Shown: positions 1-9,836 of the stretch, piece after piece
How positions within the stretch are numbered: position 1 is the first letter of the stretch
Layout: every line of letters starts with the position of its first letter
Source: Mycobacterium sp. ELW1
GTDB taxonomy: Bacteria; Actinomycetota; Actinomycetes; Mycobacteriales; Mycobacteriaceae
NCBI RefSeq assembly: GCF_008329905.1
Contig: NZ_CP032155.1
Span: forward strand, 4,960,001 to 5,024,000
Direction: 5' to 3'
DNA length: 64,000 nucleotides
Made by a program: the position numbers and the translations under genes
The notes under the pieces: generated by a model
The model's input: only the letters and a program-made list of their open reading frames with translations
Databases searched by the model: none
What the model was told of the DNA's origin: nothing

Positions 1-752
1 ACATCGAGGCCAAGGCCGCCCTGGTGCGCAGCCAACTGGAGTCGGCCCTGCGCGTGAAGCCCGCCGAGATGGGCTGGACGCTGGCACGCACCGACCACGT
101 CGACGCCGATACCGAAGAAGCCGCCAGCGCACTGCTGAGCTGTGTTGTGCGCGACCCGGACCCCAAGACGGTGGGCCGCCAATTCTCCTCGGCTGCAGTT
201 GAACTCGCGCTCGCCTCCTACCCCGGCTTCACCTCGACAGCACCGCCGGGCGACGGACAGGTCTACGGCGTGTTCACCGCCGGCTACGTACCCGCGAGCG
301 ATGTCGCGCAGATTGCGGTCCGACCGGACGGCAGCCGCACCGATATCGCCCCCGCCGCGACCACCCTGGAGCTGACGGGAGTCGAGGCCCCGCCGCTGCC
401 CGAGCCACCGGCACCGGCACCGACCCGGCGGGTGCCGCTGGGCACGATCGCCGGAGCGCGCAGCGGCGACAAGGGCGGGGCGGCCAATGTGGGTGTGTGG
501 GTACGCACCGACGAGCAGTGGCGCTGGCTGGCGCACACGCTGACCGTCGACAGGCTCCGTGAACTGCTCCCGGAGACAAGGGATCTCCCGATCACCCGTC
601 ATCTGTTGCCGAACCTGCGTGCGGTGAACTTCGTCATCGACGGCATCCTCGGGCAGGGCGTCGCCTATCAAGCACGATTCGACCCACAGGCCAAAGGCCT
701 CGGCGAGTGGCTGCGAAGCCGGCACATCGACATCCCGGAAGAGCTTCTGTGA
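1..752 (+). CDS. AtuA-like acyclic terpene utilisation family protein (C-terminal part, 5' truncated by window edge)
   Basis: The reading frame is open from the window edge, with its first complete codon at position 3, so the true start lies upstream. The visible 250 residues match the C-terminal half of the DUF1446/AtuA family, including the conserved C-terminal domain with GTIAGARSGDKGGAANVGVW around residues 145-165 of the visible part. AtuA is required for acyclic terpene (citronellol/geraniol) breakdown in Pseudomonas, but its reaction is not firmly known. The stop overlaps the next GTG by 4 bp (GTGA), so it is the upstream member of the acyl-CoA operon that follows. By gene order it corresponds to M. 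tuberculosis Rv0976c. The family call is solid; the substrate is inferred. Confidence 0.8.
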   Translation, partial: IEAKAALVRSQLESALRVKPAEMGWTLARTDHVDADTEEAASALLSCVVRDPDPKTVGRQFSSAAVELALASYPGFTSTAPPGDGQVYGVFTAGYVPASDVAQIAVRPDGSRTDIAPAATTLELTGVEAPPLPEPPAPAPTRRVPLGTIAGARSGDKGGAANVGVWVRTDEQWRWLAHTLTVDRLRELLPETRDLPITRHLLPNLRAVNFVIDGILGQGVAYQARFDPQAKGLGEWLRSRHIDIPEELL

Positions 753-1902
753 ACATCTGGAACACCCCCGAACGTCAGCAGCTGCGGAAAACGGTGCGCA
801 GCTTTGCCGAACGCGAGATCCTGCCCCATATCGAGGAGTGGGAGCGCGCCGGGGAGCTCCCCCGCGACCTGCACCGCCGCGCCGCGGCCGCGGGCCTGTT
901 GGGCGCCGACCTCCCCGAGTCGGTCGGCGGTGGCGGCGGGGACGCCGCGGACTCGCTGATCATCTGCGAGGAACTGCACGAATCCGGCACTCCTGGCGGC
1001 GTTTTCGCCTCGCTGTTCACCTGCGGCATTGCCGTGCCGCACATGGCCGCCACCGGCGACGAGCGGCTGATCGAGACGTTCGTCCGGCCGACCCTGCGCG
1101 GCGAGTTGATCGGCTCGCTGGCGATCACCGAACCCGGCGGCGGCTCCGACGTCGGCCACTTGCGGACAACGGCCACCCGGACCGGTGACGAATACGTGGT
1201 CAACGGCGCGAAGACCTACATCACCTCCGGGGTCCGCGCCCATTACGTCGTCACCGCCGTGCGCACCGGTGGACCCGAACTTCCCGGAGCGGCGGGGGTT
1301 TCGCTGCTCGTCGTCGAGAAGGGCACACCCGGTTTCGACGTGACCAGACGGCTGGACAAGATGGGCTGGCGCTCCTCGGACACCGCCGAGCTGTCTTATA
1401 CCGAGGCCCGGGTTCCGGCGGACAACCTCGTCGGCGCCGAGAACACCGGCTTTGCTCAGATCGCGCAGGCCTTCGTCTCCGAACGCATCGGCCTTGCGGC
1501 TCAGGCGTATTCGTCGGCGCAGCGCTGCCTGGACCTGACTCTGCAATGGTGCCGGGACCGTGAGACGTTCGGACGGCCGCTGATCTCCCGGCAAGCCGTA
1601 CAGAACACTCTGGCCGAGATGGCTCGCCGCATCGACGTGGCGCGGGTGTATTCGCGCCACGTCGTAGAACGGCAACTATCGGGCGAGACCAATCTGATCG
1701 CCGAAGTGTGCTTCGCGAAGAACACCGCGGTGGAAGCCGGCGAATGGGTGGCGCACCAGGCCGTTCAGCTCTTCGGAGGGATGGGATACATGACCGAGTG
1801 CGAGGTCGAACGCCAATACCGGGACATGCGGATCCTGGGTATCGGCGGCGGAACCACCGAAATCCTCACCGGCCTGGCGGCCAAGGCACTTGGATACCAG
1901 GC

Positions 1903-1906
<4 letters not shown>
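749..1906 (+). CDS. fadE13: Acyl-CoA dehydrogenase, FadE13-like
   Basis: A 385-residue FAD-dependent acyl-CoA dehydrogenase that should introduce the alpha-beta double bond into an acyl-CoA. The flavin-contacting ITEPGGGSDVGHLRTTA segment lies near residues 125-142, and the C-terminal signature QLFGGMGYMTECEVERQYRD is present, followed by IGGGTTEI. I chose the GTG at 749 because it overlaps the upstream stop (GTGA) and fits the family N-terminus; the frame is open further upstream. The stop overlaps the accD2 ATG by 4 bp, which indicates translational coupling. A second acyl-CoA dehydrogenase gene lies at the other end of the operon, so the pathway probably handles two chain lengths or branch types. 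Confidence 0.88.
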
Positions 1907-3498
<1,592 letters not shown>

Positions 3499-3537
3499 GT
3501 TAGTGATGAGCGCTTGCGCGAAGAACAGAGGGCCGAA

Positions 3538-5544
3538 GTGATCACTAGAGTTCTCGTTGGCAACCGTGGCGAGATCGCCCGCCGCGTAATCGCCACCTGT
3601 CGCCGGCTCGGCATCGGCACGGTGGCGGTCTACACCGAGCCGGACGCCGAGGCACCGCACGTCGCCGAGGCCGACGCCCGGGTGCGACTCGAGGGCGCTC
3701 GATCCGATGTCGCCGGCCCAGCGGCTCCGGCAGGCTACCTCGACGCAGCGCAGCTGATCGCCGCCGCGCGGGCCGCCGGCGCTGACGCGATCCACCCCGG
3801 CTACGGATTCCTCTCGGAGAACCCTGATTTCGCGAAGTCCGTCATCGATGCCGGACTGGTCTGGATCGGGCCGCCGGTGGCTGCCGTCGCATCGATGGGT
3901 TCGAAGATCGAAGCGAAGAAGATGATGTCCGGGGCCGGGGTTCCGGTCCTCGAGGAGCTCGACCCGGAGACCGTCACCGCAGCCCAGTTGCCGGTATTGG
4001 TCAAGGCGTCGGCCGGCGGCGGCGGCCGCGGCATGCGGGTGGTGTCCGAGCTGGCCGATCTGGCCGGTCAGGTCGCCGCCGCGCAGCGCGAGGCCCAGTC
4101 GGCGTTCGGCGATCCGACGGTGTTCTGCGAGCGGTACCTGCCGACCGGCCATCACGTCGAGGTGCAGGTCCTCGCCGATCAGCACGGCACGGTCTGGGCC
4201 GTCGGCGAGCGGGAATGCTCCATCCAGCGCAGGCACCAGAAGATCATCGAAGAAGCACCCTCCCCACTGGTCGAGCGCGTTGCGGGGATGCGGGAGAGGC
4301 TGTTCGACGCCGCCCGGCTGGCGGCCGGCGCGATCGGCTACACCGGCGCGGGCACCGTGGAGTTCCTGGCCGACGAGAACGGCGAGTTCTACTTCCTGGA
4401 GATGAACACCCGCCTTCAGGTCGAACATCCGGTCACCGAACTCACCACCGGCCTGGACCTCGTCGAGCTGCAGCTGGCGGTGGCCGACGGTGAGCGGCTC
4501 GGCGAGCAGCCCCCGGCCGCCCGCGGCCATTCGATCGAGGCCCGCATCTACGCCGAGGATCCCGCCAAGAACTGGCAACCGCAGGCCGGCCGCATCCATC
4601 GGTTCGAGGTGCCCGGTGTGACAACCACTTTCGGGCTGATCGCCGATACCGGGATCCGACTGGACTCCGGAATCGACGGCCATGCGACGGTGTCGATCCA
4701 CTACGACCCGATGCTGGCCAAGGTGATTTCGTACGCCCCTACCCGACGGCGTGCCGCCCAGGTGCTCGCCGCCGCGCTGGCCGGCACCCGGCTGCACGGC
4801 ATCCGGACCAACCGCGACCTGCTCGTCAATGTCCTTCGCCACCAGGGCTTCCTGAACGGCGCCACCGACACCGCGTTCTTCGACACCCACGGCCTGCCCG
4901 AGCTGTCTCGGCCGCTGGCCGACGACCGTGCGACGCGGCTCTCGGTTGTCGCCGCCGCTCTGGCCGACAGTGCCCACAATCGCGCCGGCGCACGGGTACT
5001 CGGCGAGATTCCCAGCGGCTGGCGCAACGTCGTGTCGGGCAATCAGGTCAAGAGCTACTCGGTCAGCGAGCTGGAACACCACATCAGCTATCGATTCACC
5101 CGTGACGGGGTGGTCCTGCCCGACGATCCGGGGGTGACGGTGTTGTCGGCGCAGCCCGGTCAGGTCGTGCTGGCCGACGACGCGGGGGTCGCCATCGCAT
5201 TCAGTGTGAGCCGTTATGGCACAGAGGTATTCGTCGACTCGCCACTGGGCCCGGTCGCGTTGAGTGCCGTCCCCAGATTCCCCGAGCCGGGTTCGACCGT
5301 CGAGAAGGGATCGTTGCTGGCACCCATGCCCGGCGCGGTGATCCGGCTCGGCGCCGCCCTGGGTGACAGCGTCACGCTGGGCCAGCCGCTGGTCTGGCTG
5401 GAGGCGATGAAGATGGAACACACGATCACCGCGCCCGCCGATGGCGTGGTGACCCAACTGGAGGTCAGCGTCGGCCAGCAGGTCGACGTGGGGACCGTCC
5501 TGGCCCGGGTGGAGAGCCCGACCGACACAGAAGGAGAGCTGTGA
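3538..5544 (+). CDS. accA2: Acyl-CoA carboxylase alpha subunit (biotin carboxylase plus biotin carrier), AccA2-like
   Basis: A 668-residue alpha subunit that carboxylates biotin using ATP and bicarbonate. The order is the N-terminal biotin carboxylase domain (VLVGNRGEIARRV at the start, glycine-rich ATP loop KASAGGGGRGMRV near 155-167, catalytic EMNTRLQVEHPVTE near 290), a linker, and a C-terminal biotinyl domain with EAMKMEH, biotin-accepting Lys near residue 625. The GTG at 3538 was chosen because GAGGG lies 6-8 nt upstream and the protein begins directly at the conserved IxRVLVGNRGEIA. It follows accD2 after 39 bp, a short gap containing an imperfect GCGC-rich repeat. The next gene starts inside its last codon (GTGA overlap at 5541). 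Confidence 0.92.
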   Translation: MITRVLVGNRGEIARRVIATCRRLGIGTVAVYTEPDAEAPHVAEADARVRLEGARSDVAGPAAPAGYLDAAQLIAAARAAGADAIHPGYGFLSENPDFAKSVIDAGLVWIGPPVAAVASMGSKIEAKKMMSGAGVPVLEELDPETVTAAQLPVLVKASAGGGGRGMRVVSELADLAGQVAAAQREAQSAFGDPTVFCERYLPTGHHVEVQVLADQHGTVWAVGERECSIQRRHQKIIEEAPSPLVERVAGMRERLFDAARLAAGAIGYTGAGTVEFLADENGEFYFLEMNTRLQVEHPVTELTTGLDLVELQLAVADGERLGEQPPAARGHSIEARIYAEDPAKNWQPQAGRIHRFEVPGVTTTFGLIADTGIRLDSGIDGHATVSIHYDPMLAKVISYAPTRRRAAQVLAAALAGTRLHGIRTNRDLLVNVLRHQGFLNGATDTAFFDTHGLPELSRPLADDRATRLSVVAAALADSAHNRAGARVLGEIPSGWRNVVSGNQVKSYSVSELEHHISYRFTRDGVVLPDDPGVTVLSAQPGQVVLADDAGVAIAFSVSRYGTEVFVDSPLGPVALSAVPRFPEPGSTVEKGSLLAPMPGAVIRLGAALGDSVTLGQPLVWLEAMKMEHTITAPADGVVTQLEVSVGQQVDVGTVLARVESPTDTEGEL

Positions 5545-6721
5545 CCGCCTTGAGTACCGACACCGGCTTCATCGAGAGCGCCGAACGCCAGGAGCTGCGT
5601 AAGGCGGTCGGCGCGATGGCGGCGAGCTACGGCTCGGACTACTACCTGGCCAAAGCCCGCGCGGGTGAGCACACTGACGAATTGTGGTCCGAGGCGGCCA
5701 AACTCGGCTTCGTCGGGGTCAACCTTCCCGAGGAGTACGGCGGCGGCGGCGCAGGCATGTATGAGCTGTCCCTGGTCATGGAGGAGATGGCCGCCCACGG
5801 CTGCGCGCTGCTGATGCTGGTGGTGTCACCGGCGATCAACGGGACCATCATCAGCAAGTTCGGCACCGACGACCAGAAGAAGCGCTGGCTGCCCGGTATC
5901 GCCGACGGGTCGATCACCATGGCGTTCGCCATCACCGAACCCGACGCCGGATCGAATTCGCACAAGATCACCACCACCGCGCGCGCCGCGACGGCAGCGA
6001 CTGGGTTCTGTCCGGCCAGAAGGTCTACATCTCCGGCGTCGACCAGGCCCAGGCGGTGCTGGTCGTCGGCCGGACCGAAGAAGCGAAGACCGGCAACCTC
6101 AAACCCGCGTTGTTCATCGTGCCGACCGACACCCCAGGCTTCAGCTTCACCAAGATCGATATGGAGATCGTCAGCCCGGAAAGCCAGTTCCAGGTGTTCA
6201 TCGACGATGTCCGGTTGCCCGCCGATGCGCTGGTCGGTTCGGAGGACGCCGCGATCGCGCAGCTGTTCGCCGGCCTGAACCCGGAACGAATCATGGGTGC
6301 GGCCAACGCGATCGGTGCGGGACGCCACGTGCTCGGCAAGGCGGCCGAGTACGTCAAGACCCGCCAGGTGTGGAAGACGCCGATCGGTGCGCACCAAGGT
6401 ATCGCGCACCCGTTGGCGCAGAACTACATCGAGATCGAACTCGCCAAGCTGATGATGCAGAAAGCCGCCGCGCTCTACGACGCCGGCGACGACTTCGGCG
6501 CCGCTGAAGCGGCCAACATGGCCAAGTACGCCGCGGGCGAGGCGTCCACCAAGGCCGTCGACCAGGCCGTGCAGTCCCTCGGCGGCAACGGACTCACCAA
6601 GGAGTACGGCGTCGCGTCGATGCTCACCGCGTCCCGGCTGGCGCGCATCGCTCCGGTAAGCCGGGAGATGATCCTCAACTTCGTCGCGCAGACTTCGCTC
6701 GGCCTGCCGCGGTCCTACTGA
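5541..6721 (+). pseudogene. fadE12: Acyl-CoA dehydrogenase FadE12-like, interrupted by a frameshift
   Basis: Two adjoining frames together encode one full acyl-CoA dehydrogenase of about 392 residues. The first frame (from GTG 5541) carries the N-terminal domain and the flavin-binding ITEPDAGSNSHKITTTAR motif, then runs off-family after about 5985 and stops at 6278. The family sequence resumes in another frame from about 5987 (RDGSDW, then SGQKVYISGVDQ) and continues to 6721, including AVQSLGGNGLTKEYG. Removing one GC dinucleotide from the GCGCGC run at 5979-5986 restores a perfect family reading (TARRDGSDW). Either this is a slippage mutation that inactivates the gene, or a sequencing error. 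Everything else looks intact and under normal coding constraint, so the lesion is recent or artefactual. Confidence 0.85.
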
Positions 6722-6760
6722 TGACGCGGCGGGCAGGAGCGAAGCGACATGGGGAGTGAG

Positions 6761-7528
6761 ATGGATCGGCTCGTCACCTATGCCGTCGACGGTCACGTCG
6801 CCCGGCTGACGCTCGACTCGCCGCACAACCGCAATGCGCTGTCCACGCGGCTGGTGGAGCAGTTGCATGCCGGACTGCGGGCGGCGGCGGAGGATTCGGC
6901 GGTGCGGACCGTGGTGCTGGGTCACACCGGCGGCACGTTCTGTGCCGGTGCCGACCTGAGCGAAGCGTCGGACGGCGATCCGTTCGACATGACCGCCGCG
7001 CGGGGTCGGGAGATGGCGGCATTGCTGCGGGCGATCGTCGAATGCCCTATGCCGGTGGTGGCGGCCATCGACGGTCACGTCCGGGCCGGCGGTCTCGGGT
7101 TGGTGGGGGCGTGCGACATCGCCGTCGCCGGCCCGCGCAGCACGTTCGCACTGACCGAGGCGCGCATCGGCGTAGCCCCCGCTGTCATTTCTCTGACACT
7201 GCTGCCGAAGATGACGGCGCGCGCGGCCGCCCGGTACTACCTCACCGGTGAGACGTTCACCGCACCGACAGCCGCCGAGATCGGCGTGATCACGTTGGCC
7301 GCCGACGACGTGGAGGCGGCGATCGTAGGCATCGTGGCCGATCTGGGGCGTGGCTCGCCCCAAGGGCTGGCGGCATCGAAGGCGCTGACCACAGCCGACA
7401 TTCTCGCCCGCTTCGACCGCGACGCCGAGGACTTGGCAACGGAATCGGCCCGGCTGTTCATCTCCGAGGAAGCTCACGAAGGCATGCTCGCGTTTCTCCA
7501 GAAACGCCCGCCGCGCTGGGTGCGATAA
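6761..7528 (+). CDS. echA7: Enoyl-CoA hydratase/isomerase family protein, EchA7-like
   Basis: A crotonase-fold protein of 255 residues, expected to hydrate the enoyl-CoA made by the acyl-CoA dehydrogenases of this operon. Oxyanion-hole elements are visible: TFCAGADLSE near residues 62-71 and a second loop AAIDGHVRAGGLGLVGACD near 101-119. The start at 6761 follows GGGGAGTGAG, a good Shine-Dalgarno sequence; an in-frame ATG 12 nt earlier (6749) is also possible. The catalytic glutamates of classical hydratases are not clearly conserved, so isomerase or hydrolase chemistry cannot be excluded. It is the last gene of the operon, 39 bp after the dehydrogenase, and is followed by a new promoter. 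Confidence 0.85.
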   Translation: MDRLVTYAVDGHVARLTLDSPHNRNALSTRLVEQLHAGLRAAAEDSAVRTVVLGHTGGTFCAGADLSEASDGDPFDMTAARGREMAALLRAIVECPMPVVAAIDGHVRAGGLGLVGACDIAVAGPRSTFALTEARIGVAPAVISLTLLPKMTARAAARYYLTGETFTAPTAAEIGVITLAADDVEAAIVGIVADLGRGSPQGLAASKALTTADILARFDRDAEDLATESARLFISEEAHEGMLAFLQKRPPRWVR

Positions 7529-7556
7529 CACAGGCGTGAGAGAACAGCGAACACTC

Positions 7557-7593
7557 TTGCGGTTGCCGATCAGAGTCGTACCCTCGTAAGCGA
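7557..7593 (+). promoter_or_regulatory. Predicted leaderless promoter of the DUF1707 gene
   Basis: TTGCGG at 7557-7562 and TACCCT (TANNNT-type -10) at 7579-7584 are separated by 16 nt. The ATG at 7593 is 9 nt past the last -10 base, so transcription probably starts at or within two bases of the start codon. No Shine-Dalgarno sequence is present, consistent with a leaderless mRNA. Confidence 0.5.
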
Positions 7594-8189
7594 TGAGCAA
7601 CTTGACACCGCGGGACGCATCGACGCGGGCTGCCGACGCAGACCGCATCCAGGTTGCCCAATTGCTCGGCGAGGCCGCCTCACGGGGGCGTCTGGCGCTC
7701 AGTGAGTACGAGCAGCGGTTGGCGAAGGCGTACGCCGCGCAGACCTACGAGGATCTTGATCGGCTCACCGAGGACTTGCCGGAGGCCGCCGACGCCTCGA
7801 ACCGGCGCGGTGCGTCGAACCCGGCACCCAAGACGCTGCTGTTGGCGATCCTCAGCGGGTTCGAGCGCCGCGGCCGCTGGAATGTTCCCGGCCGGATCAC
7901 GACCTTCACCCTCTTCGGCGGGGGCGTCGTCGACCTGCGCTACGCCGACTTCACATCGGCGAACGTGGAGATCCACGCGTATTCGATCATGGGCGGCCAG
8001 ACCATCCTGCTGCCGCCGGAGATCAATCTCGAGGTCCACGGGGTGGGTGTGATGGGTGGCTTCGACCACGACGTGGACGGCCCGGGTACGCCGGGTGCGC
8101 CGAAAGTCACCGTCCGCGGTTTCTCGTTGTGGGGCGGTGTCGGCATCAAACGCAAGAACCGAAAGCCCAACGCCCCCGAGGCGCACTAG
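7593..8189 (+). CDS. DUF1707 domain protein with C-terminal LiaF-like domain
   Basis: A 198-residue protein. The N-terminal 60 residues match DUF1707 (DADRIQVAQLLGEAASRGRL, then EYEQRLAKAYAAQTYEDLD), a short helical domain common in actinobacterial envelope-associated proteins. The C-terminal part (about 110-190) has the beta-helix-like repeats of cell-wall-stress LiaF/YvqF-type domains, with hydrophobic-glycine turns such as VHGVGVMGGFD. No membrane segment is evident, so it is probably cytoplasmic. It corresponds by order to Rv0966c. Function is unknown. It is transcribed alone and converges on the next gene, with a strong hairpin between them. Confidence 0.8.
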   Translation: MSNLTPRDASTRAADADRIQVAQLLGEAASRGRLALSEYEQRLAKAYAAQTYEDLDRLTEDLPEAADASNRRGASNPAPKTLLLAILSGFERRGRWNVPGRITTFTLFGGGVVDLRYADFTSANVEIHAYSIMGGQTILLPPEINLEVHGVGVMGGFDHDVDGPGTPGAPKVTVRGFSLWGGVGIKRKNRKPNAPEAH

Positions 8190-8201
8190 GCAGTCCGCAC
8201 A

Positions 8202-8240
8202 CAATTTCGGCCCCTTCCACATAGGAAGGGGCCGAAGTTG
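8202..8240. terminator. Bidirectional hairpin between convergent genes
   Basis: A 17-bp stem (8202-8218 with 8224-8240) contains one G-U wobble, closes on a 5-nt ACATA loop and is placed exactly between two convergent stops. There is no long T tract on either side, typical of mycobacterial terminators. It should end transcription from both directions. Confidence 0.7.
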
Positions 8241-8252
8241 TTGGTGCGGGGG

Positions 8253-9461
8253 TTACTTCGAGCTGTCGCCCGAGCTGGAGCTGCTCGACGACGACGAGCT
8301 CGAGGAGCTGGAATCGCTCGACTTGCTGGACTCCGTCTTGGTCTTCTTGCCACCGCTGAGCGCGTCCGAGATCCGCTTGCCGATCTTGGCGAGCGGGTTC
8401 TGCGGCTTGGCCGGCTTGGTGGTGGGCTTCGTCGACGACGTCGGGGCCTTCGGGGACGCAGCGCCGGTCGACTTGGCGGGCGTGGTGGCGGTGTCGTCGG
8501 TCGACGTCGTGGTGTCGGTCGACGACGTGGTGTCGGTCGACGTCGAGGTGTCGGTCGACGTCGTGCCTTCGGTCGACGTCGTGCCTTCGGTCGACGAGCC
8601 ACCGGTCGAGGTGGTCTCCGATTCGGTCTTGGCCTCGGCGGCGACCTTCTTCGACGCCGCGGACGACGCGGTGGTGGTGATACCGGCGGCGGACTTCACC
8701 GCGGTCTCGAGACCCTTGATGTCGTTCTGGATGGTCGTCGCGGCCGCGCTGACCGCCCCGGCCAGTCCGGCGGCCGAGGCCGCGCCGGGCAGGTTGTCCG
8801 AGATGGACGTCGCCACGTAGGCCAGGATCGCCGACAGGCCGTTGGTGCTGTAGCTGAAGCCCGTGCCGGTGTCGGGGTCGTAGTCCGGCGTCTGTCCGTA
8901 GAAGAACAGGCTGGCCAGGATGCCGCCACCGAGCTTGACCGGGCCGAGATCGAAGGTCGGGACCAGCTGCGCGGCCGACGAGACGATCGAGTTGATGACG
9001 TTCGGAATGCCGTAGTAGAACGTCGCCTGCGCCGCCTGGAAGATCGGCGAGCTGGTGCCGAAGAGCTCACCGGCGCCCACGTAGGGAATCGAGGGAGCGC
9101 CGATCTCGAAGTAGTAGTTGTCGAGGTCGAAGCCGGGGAGGAACGTCTCGGCGGCGTTGTCGACGAGGTAGTACAGAACACCCGAGGCGCCGCTGACGTA
9201 GACGTCGCTCACGCCCGGGTAGTAGGTGTTGTCGGTCTGGATGTAGCCGCCCCAACCGAACCAGTAGGCGTCGTTGATGCCCTGGATGGTGATGTCGGTG
9301 ATCGCCGTCAGCTCGTACTTGGCCGTGGACAGCGGCAGCGGGGTGGAGGTACCCAGCGCGATGTCGTGAGTCGGAAGGTACGCCGGTGAGGCGGCGACGA
9401 TGGCGGCGGCACTGGCCAGTGCCGCGCCGGTCATCAGGAAAGGCCGAGTCCTTGACGCCAT
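8253..9461 (-). CDS. Secreted mycobacterial protein with Ser/Thr-rich repetitive C-terminus
   Basis: A protein of 402 residues starting at ATG 9461, preceded by AAGGGG. The N-terminus is a signal peptide (two Arg, then a hydrophobic Ala-rich stretch ending near SPAYLP, about residues 1-30). Residues 40-240 form a Tyr/Gly-rich globular part with motifs such as DAYWFGWGGY and NYYFEIGAPS. After about residue 285 it becomes low complexity: repeats of Ser-Thr-Asp/Glu-Thr-Thr, a Pro/Lys-rich stretch, then a basic segment and a run of about 14 serines near the end. I recognise it only as a mycobacterial secreted hypothetical protein; similar proteins are often multi-copy in rapid growers. A wall-spanning or glycosylated stalk is plausible but inferred. 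Confidence 0.75.
   Translation of the reverse strand: MASRTRPFLMTGAALASAAAIVAASPAYLPTHDIALGTSTPLPLSTAKYELTAITDITIQGINDAYWFGWGGYIQTDNTYYPGVSDVYVSGASGVLYYLVDNAAETFLPGFDLDNYYFEIGAPSIPYVGAGELFGTSSPIFQAAQATFYYGIPNVINSIVSSAAQLVPTFDLGPVKLGGGILASLFFYGQTPDYDPDTGTGFSYSTNGLSAILAYVATSISDNLPGAASAAGLAGAVSAAATTIQNDIKGLETAVKSAAGITTTASSAASKKVAAEAKTESETTSTGGSSTEGTTSTEGTTSTDTSTSTDTTSSTDTTTSTDDTATTPAKSTGAASPKAPTSSTKPTTKPAKPQNPLAKIGKRISDALSGGKKTKTESSKSSDSSSSSSSSSSSSSSGDSSK
8484..8603. repeat. 18-bp tandem repeat encoding the Ser/Thr/Asp stalk
   Basis: About six degenerate copies of an 18-bp unit resembling GTCGTGGTGTCGGTCGAC lie head to tail inside the secreted-protein gene. Each encodes six residues on the minus strand, of the type Ser-Thr-Asp-Thr-Thr-Ser. 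The last two copies change GGTG to CCTT, giving Ser-Thr-Glu-Gly-Thr-Thr. Copy number is likely to vary between strains. Confidence 0.75.
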
Positions 9462-9836
9462 TGCTAATTCCCCTTGTTGGTGCGGTTCGCCAGGGTCGTG
9501 ACGAACTCGGTGCTTTGCTGATACGAATCTTAGAAGATCCTGATAGATACTAAGGGGCTGTTTGCCCCTCGGCAAGCGGTACCACGGAATTCAGGGACTT
9601 AAGTACTTCGCTTTTTTCACACCAATCACGCAGTACGGACGGGCGTCCGGTAGCCAATTGACGGTGGGGAAACATACGGGTTACCGACGTGTTGCACGTG
9701 TTCGCTAACGCCCTGCGCCCGAGAACGTTGACGTCAATAACAAACTGGTTTGCCACACCCTTTGCTAACCACACCATCGACCGGGCCGCGACGCAGGCCC
9801 GGCCCGGCTTTGCTGAATACCTGAGAGCTTCTCAGC
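9462..9836. other. 375-bp intergenic region: 5' region of the secreted protein gene and end of the VWA operon
   Basis: No convincing gene. It is clearly more AT-rich than its surroundings around 9515-9780. On the minus strand it must hold the promoter of the secreted protein gene (start 9461) and the terminator of the VWA gene (stop 9837). A small hairpin with arms AGGGGC/GCCCCT sits near 9553-9569, and a self-complementary ACTTAAGT lies near 9598. Short ORFs here (9550-9777 minus, 9689-9949 plus) have no recognisable content. Confidence 0.5.
9781..9802 (-). terminator. Hairpin downstream of the VWA gene
   Basis: CCGGGCC (9781-9787) and GGCCCGG (9796-9802) form a perfect 7-bp GC stem with an 8-nt loop, 35 bp past the VWA stop on the minus strand. 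A second small stem (CTGAG/CTCAG) lies between it and the stop. There is no T tract, so the assignment is tentative. Confidence 0.4.

Noticed and set aside
5541..6721. Programmed ribosomal frameshifting in fadE12
   Set aside because: There is no slippery heptamer, no stop placed as in known recoding sites, and a simple GC dinucleotide change restores the normal gene. Mutation or error is simpler.
5642..7648. A 668-codon minus-strand frame opposite fadE12 and echA7
   Set aside because: Shadow frame; composition is non-protein-like and the plus-strand genes are clear.
8484..8603. CRISPR array
   Set aside because: The 18-bp units are contiguous with no spacers and lie in frame inside a coding region.
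9550..9777. 75-codon minus-strand ORF in the 9.46-9.84 kb gap
   Set aside because: No start signal, no recognisable sequence and overlap with likely promoter and terminator elements.
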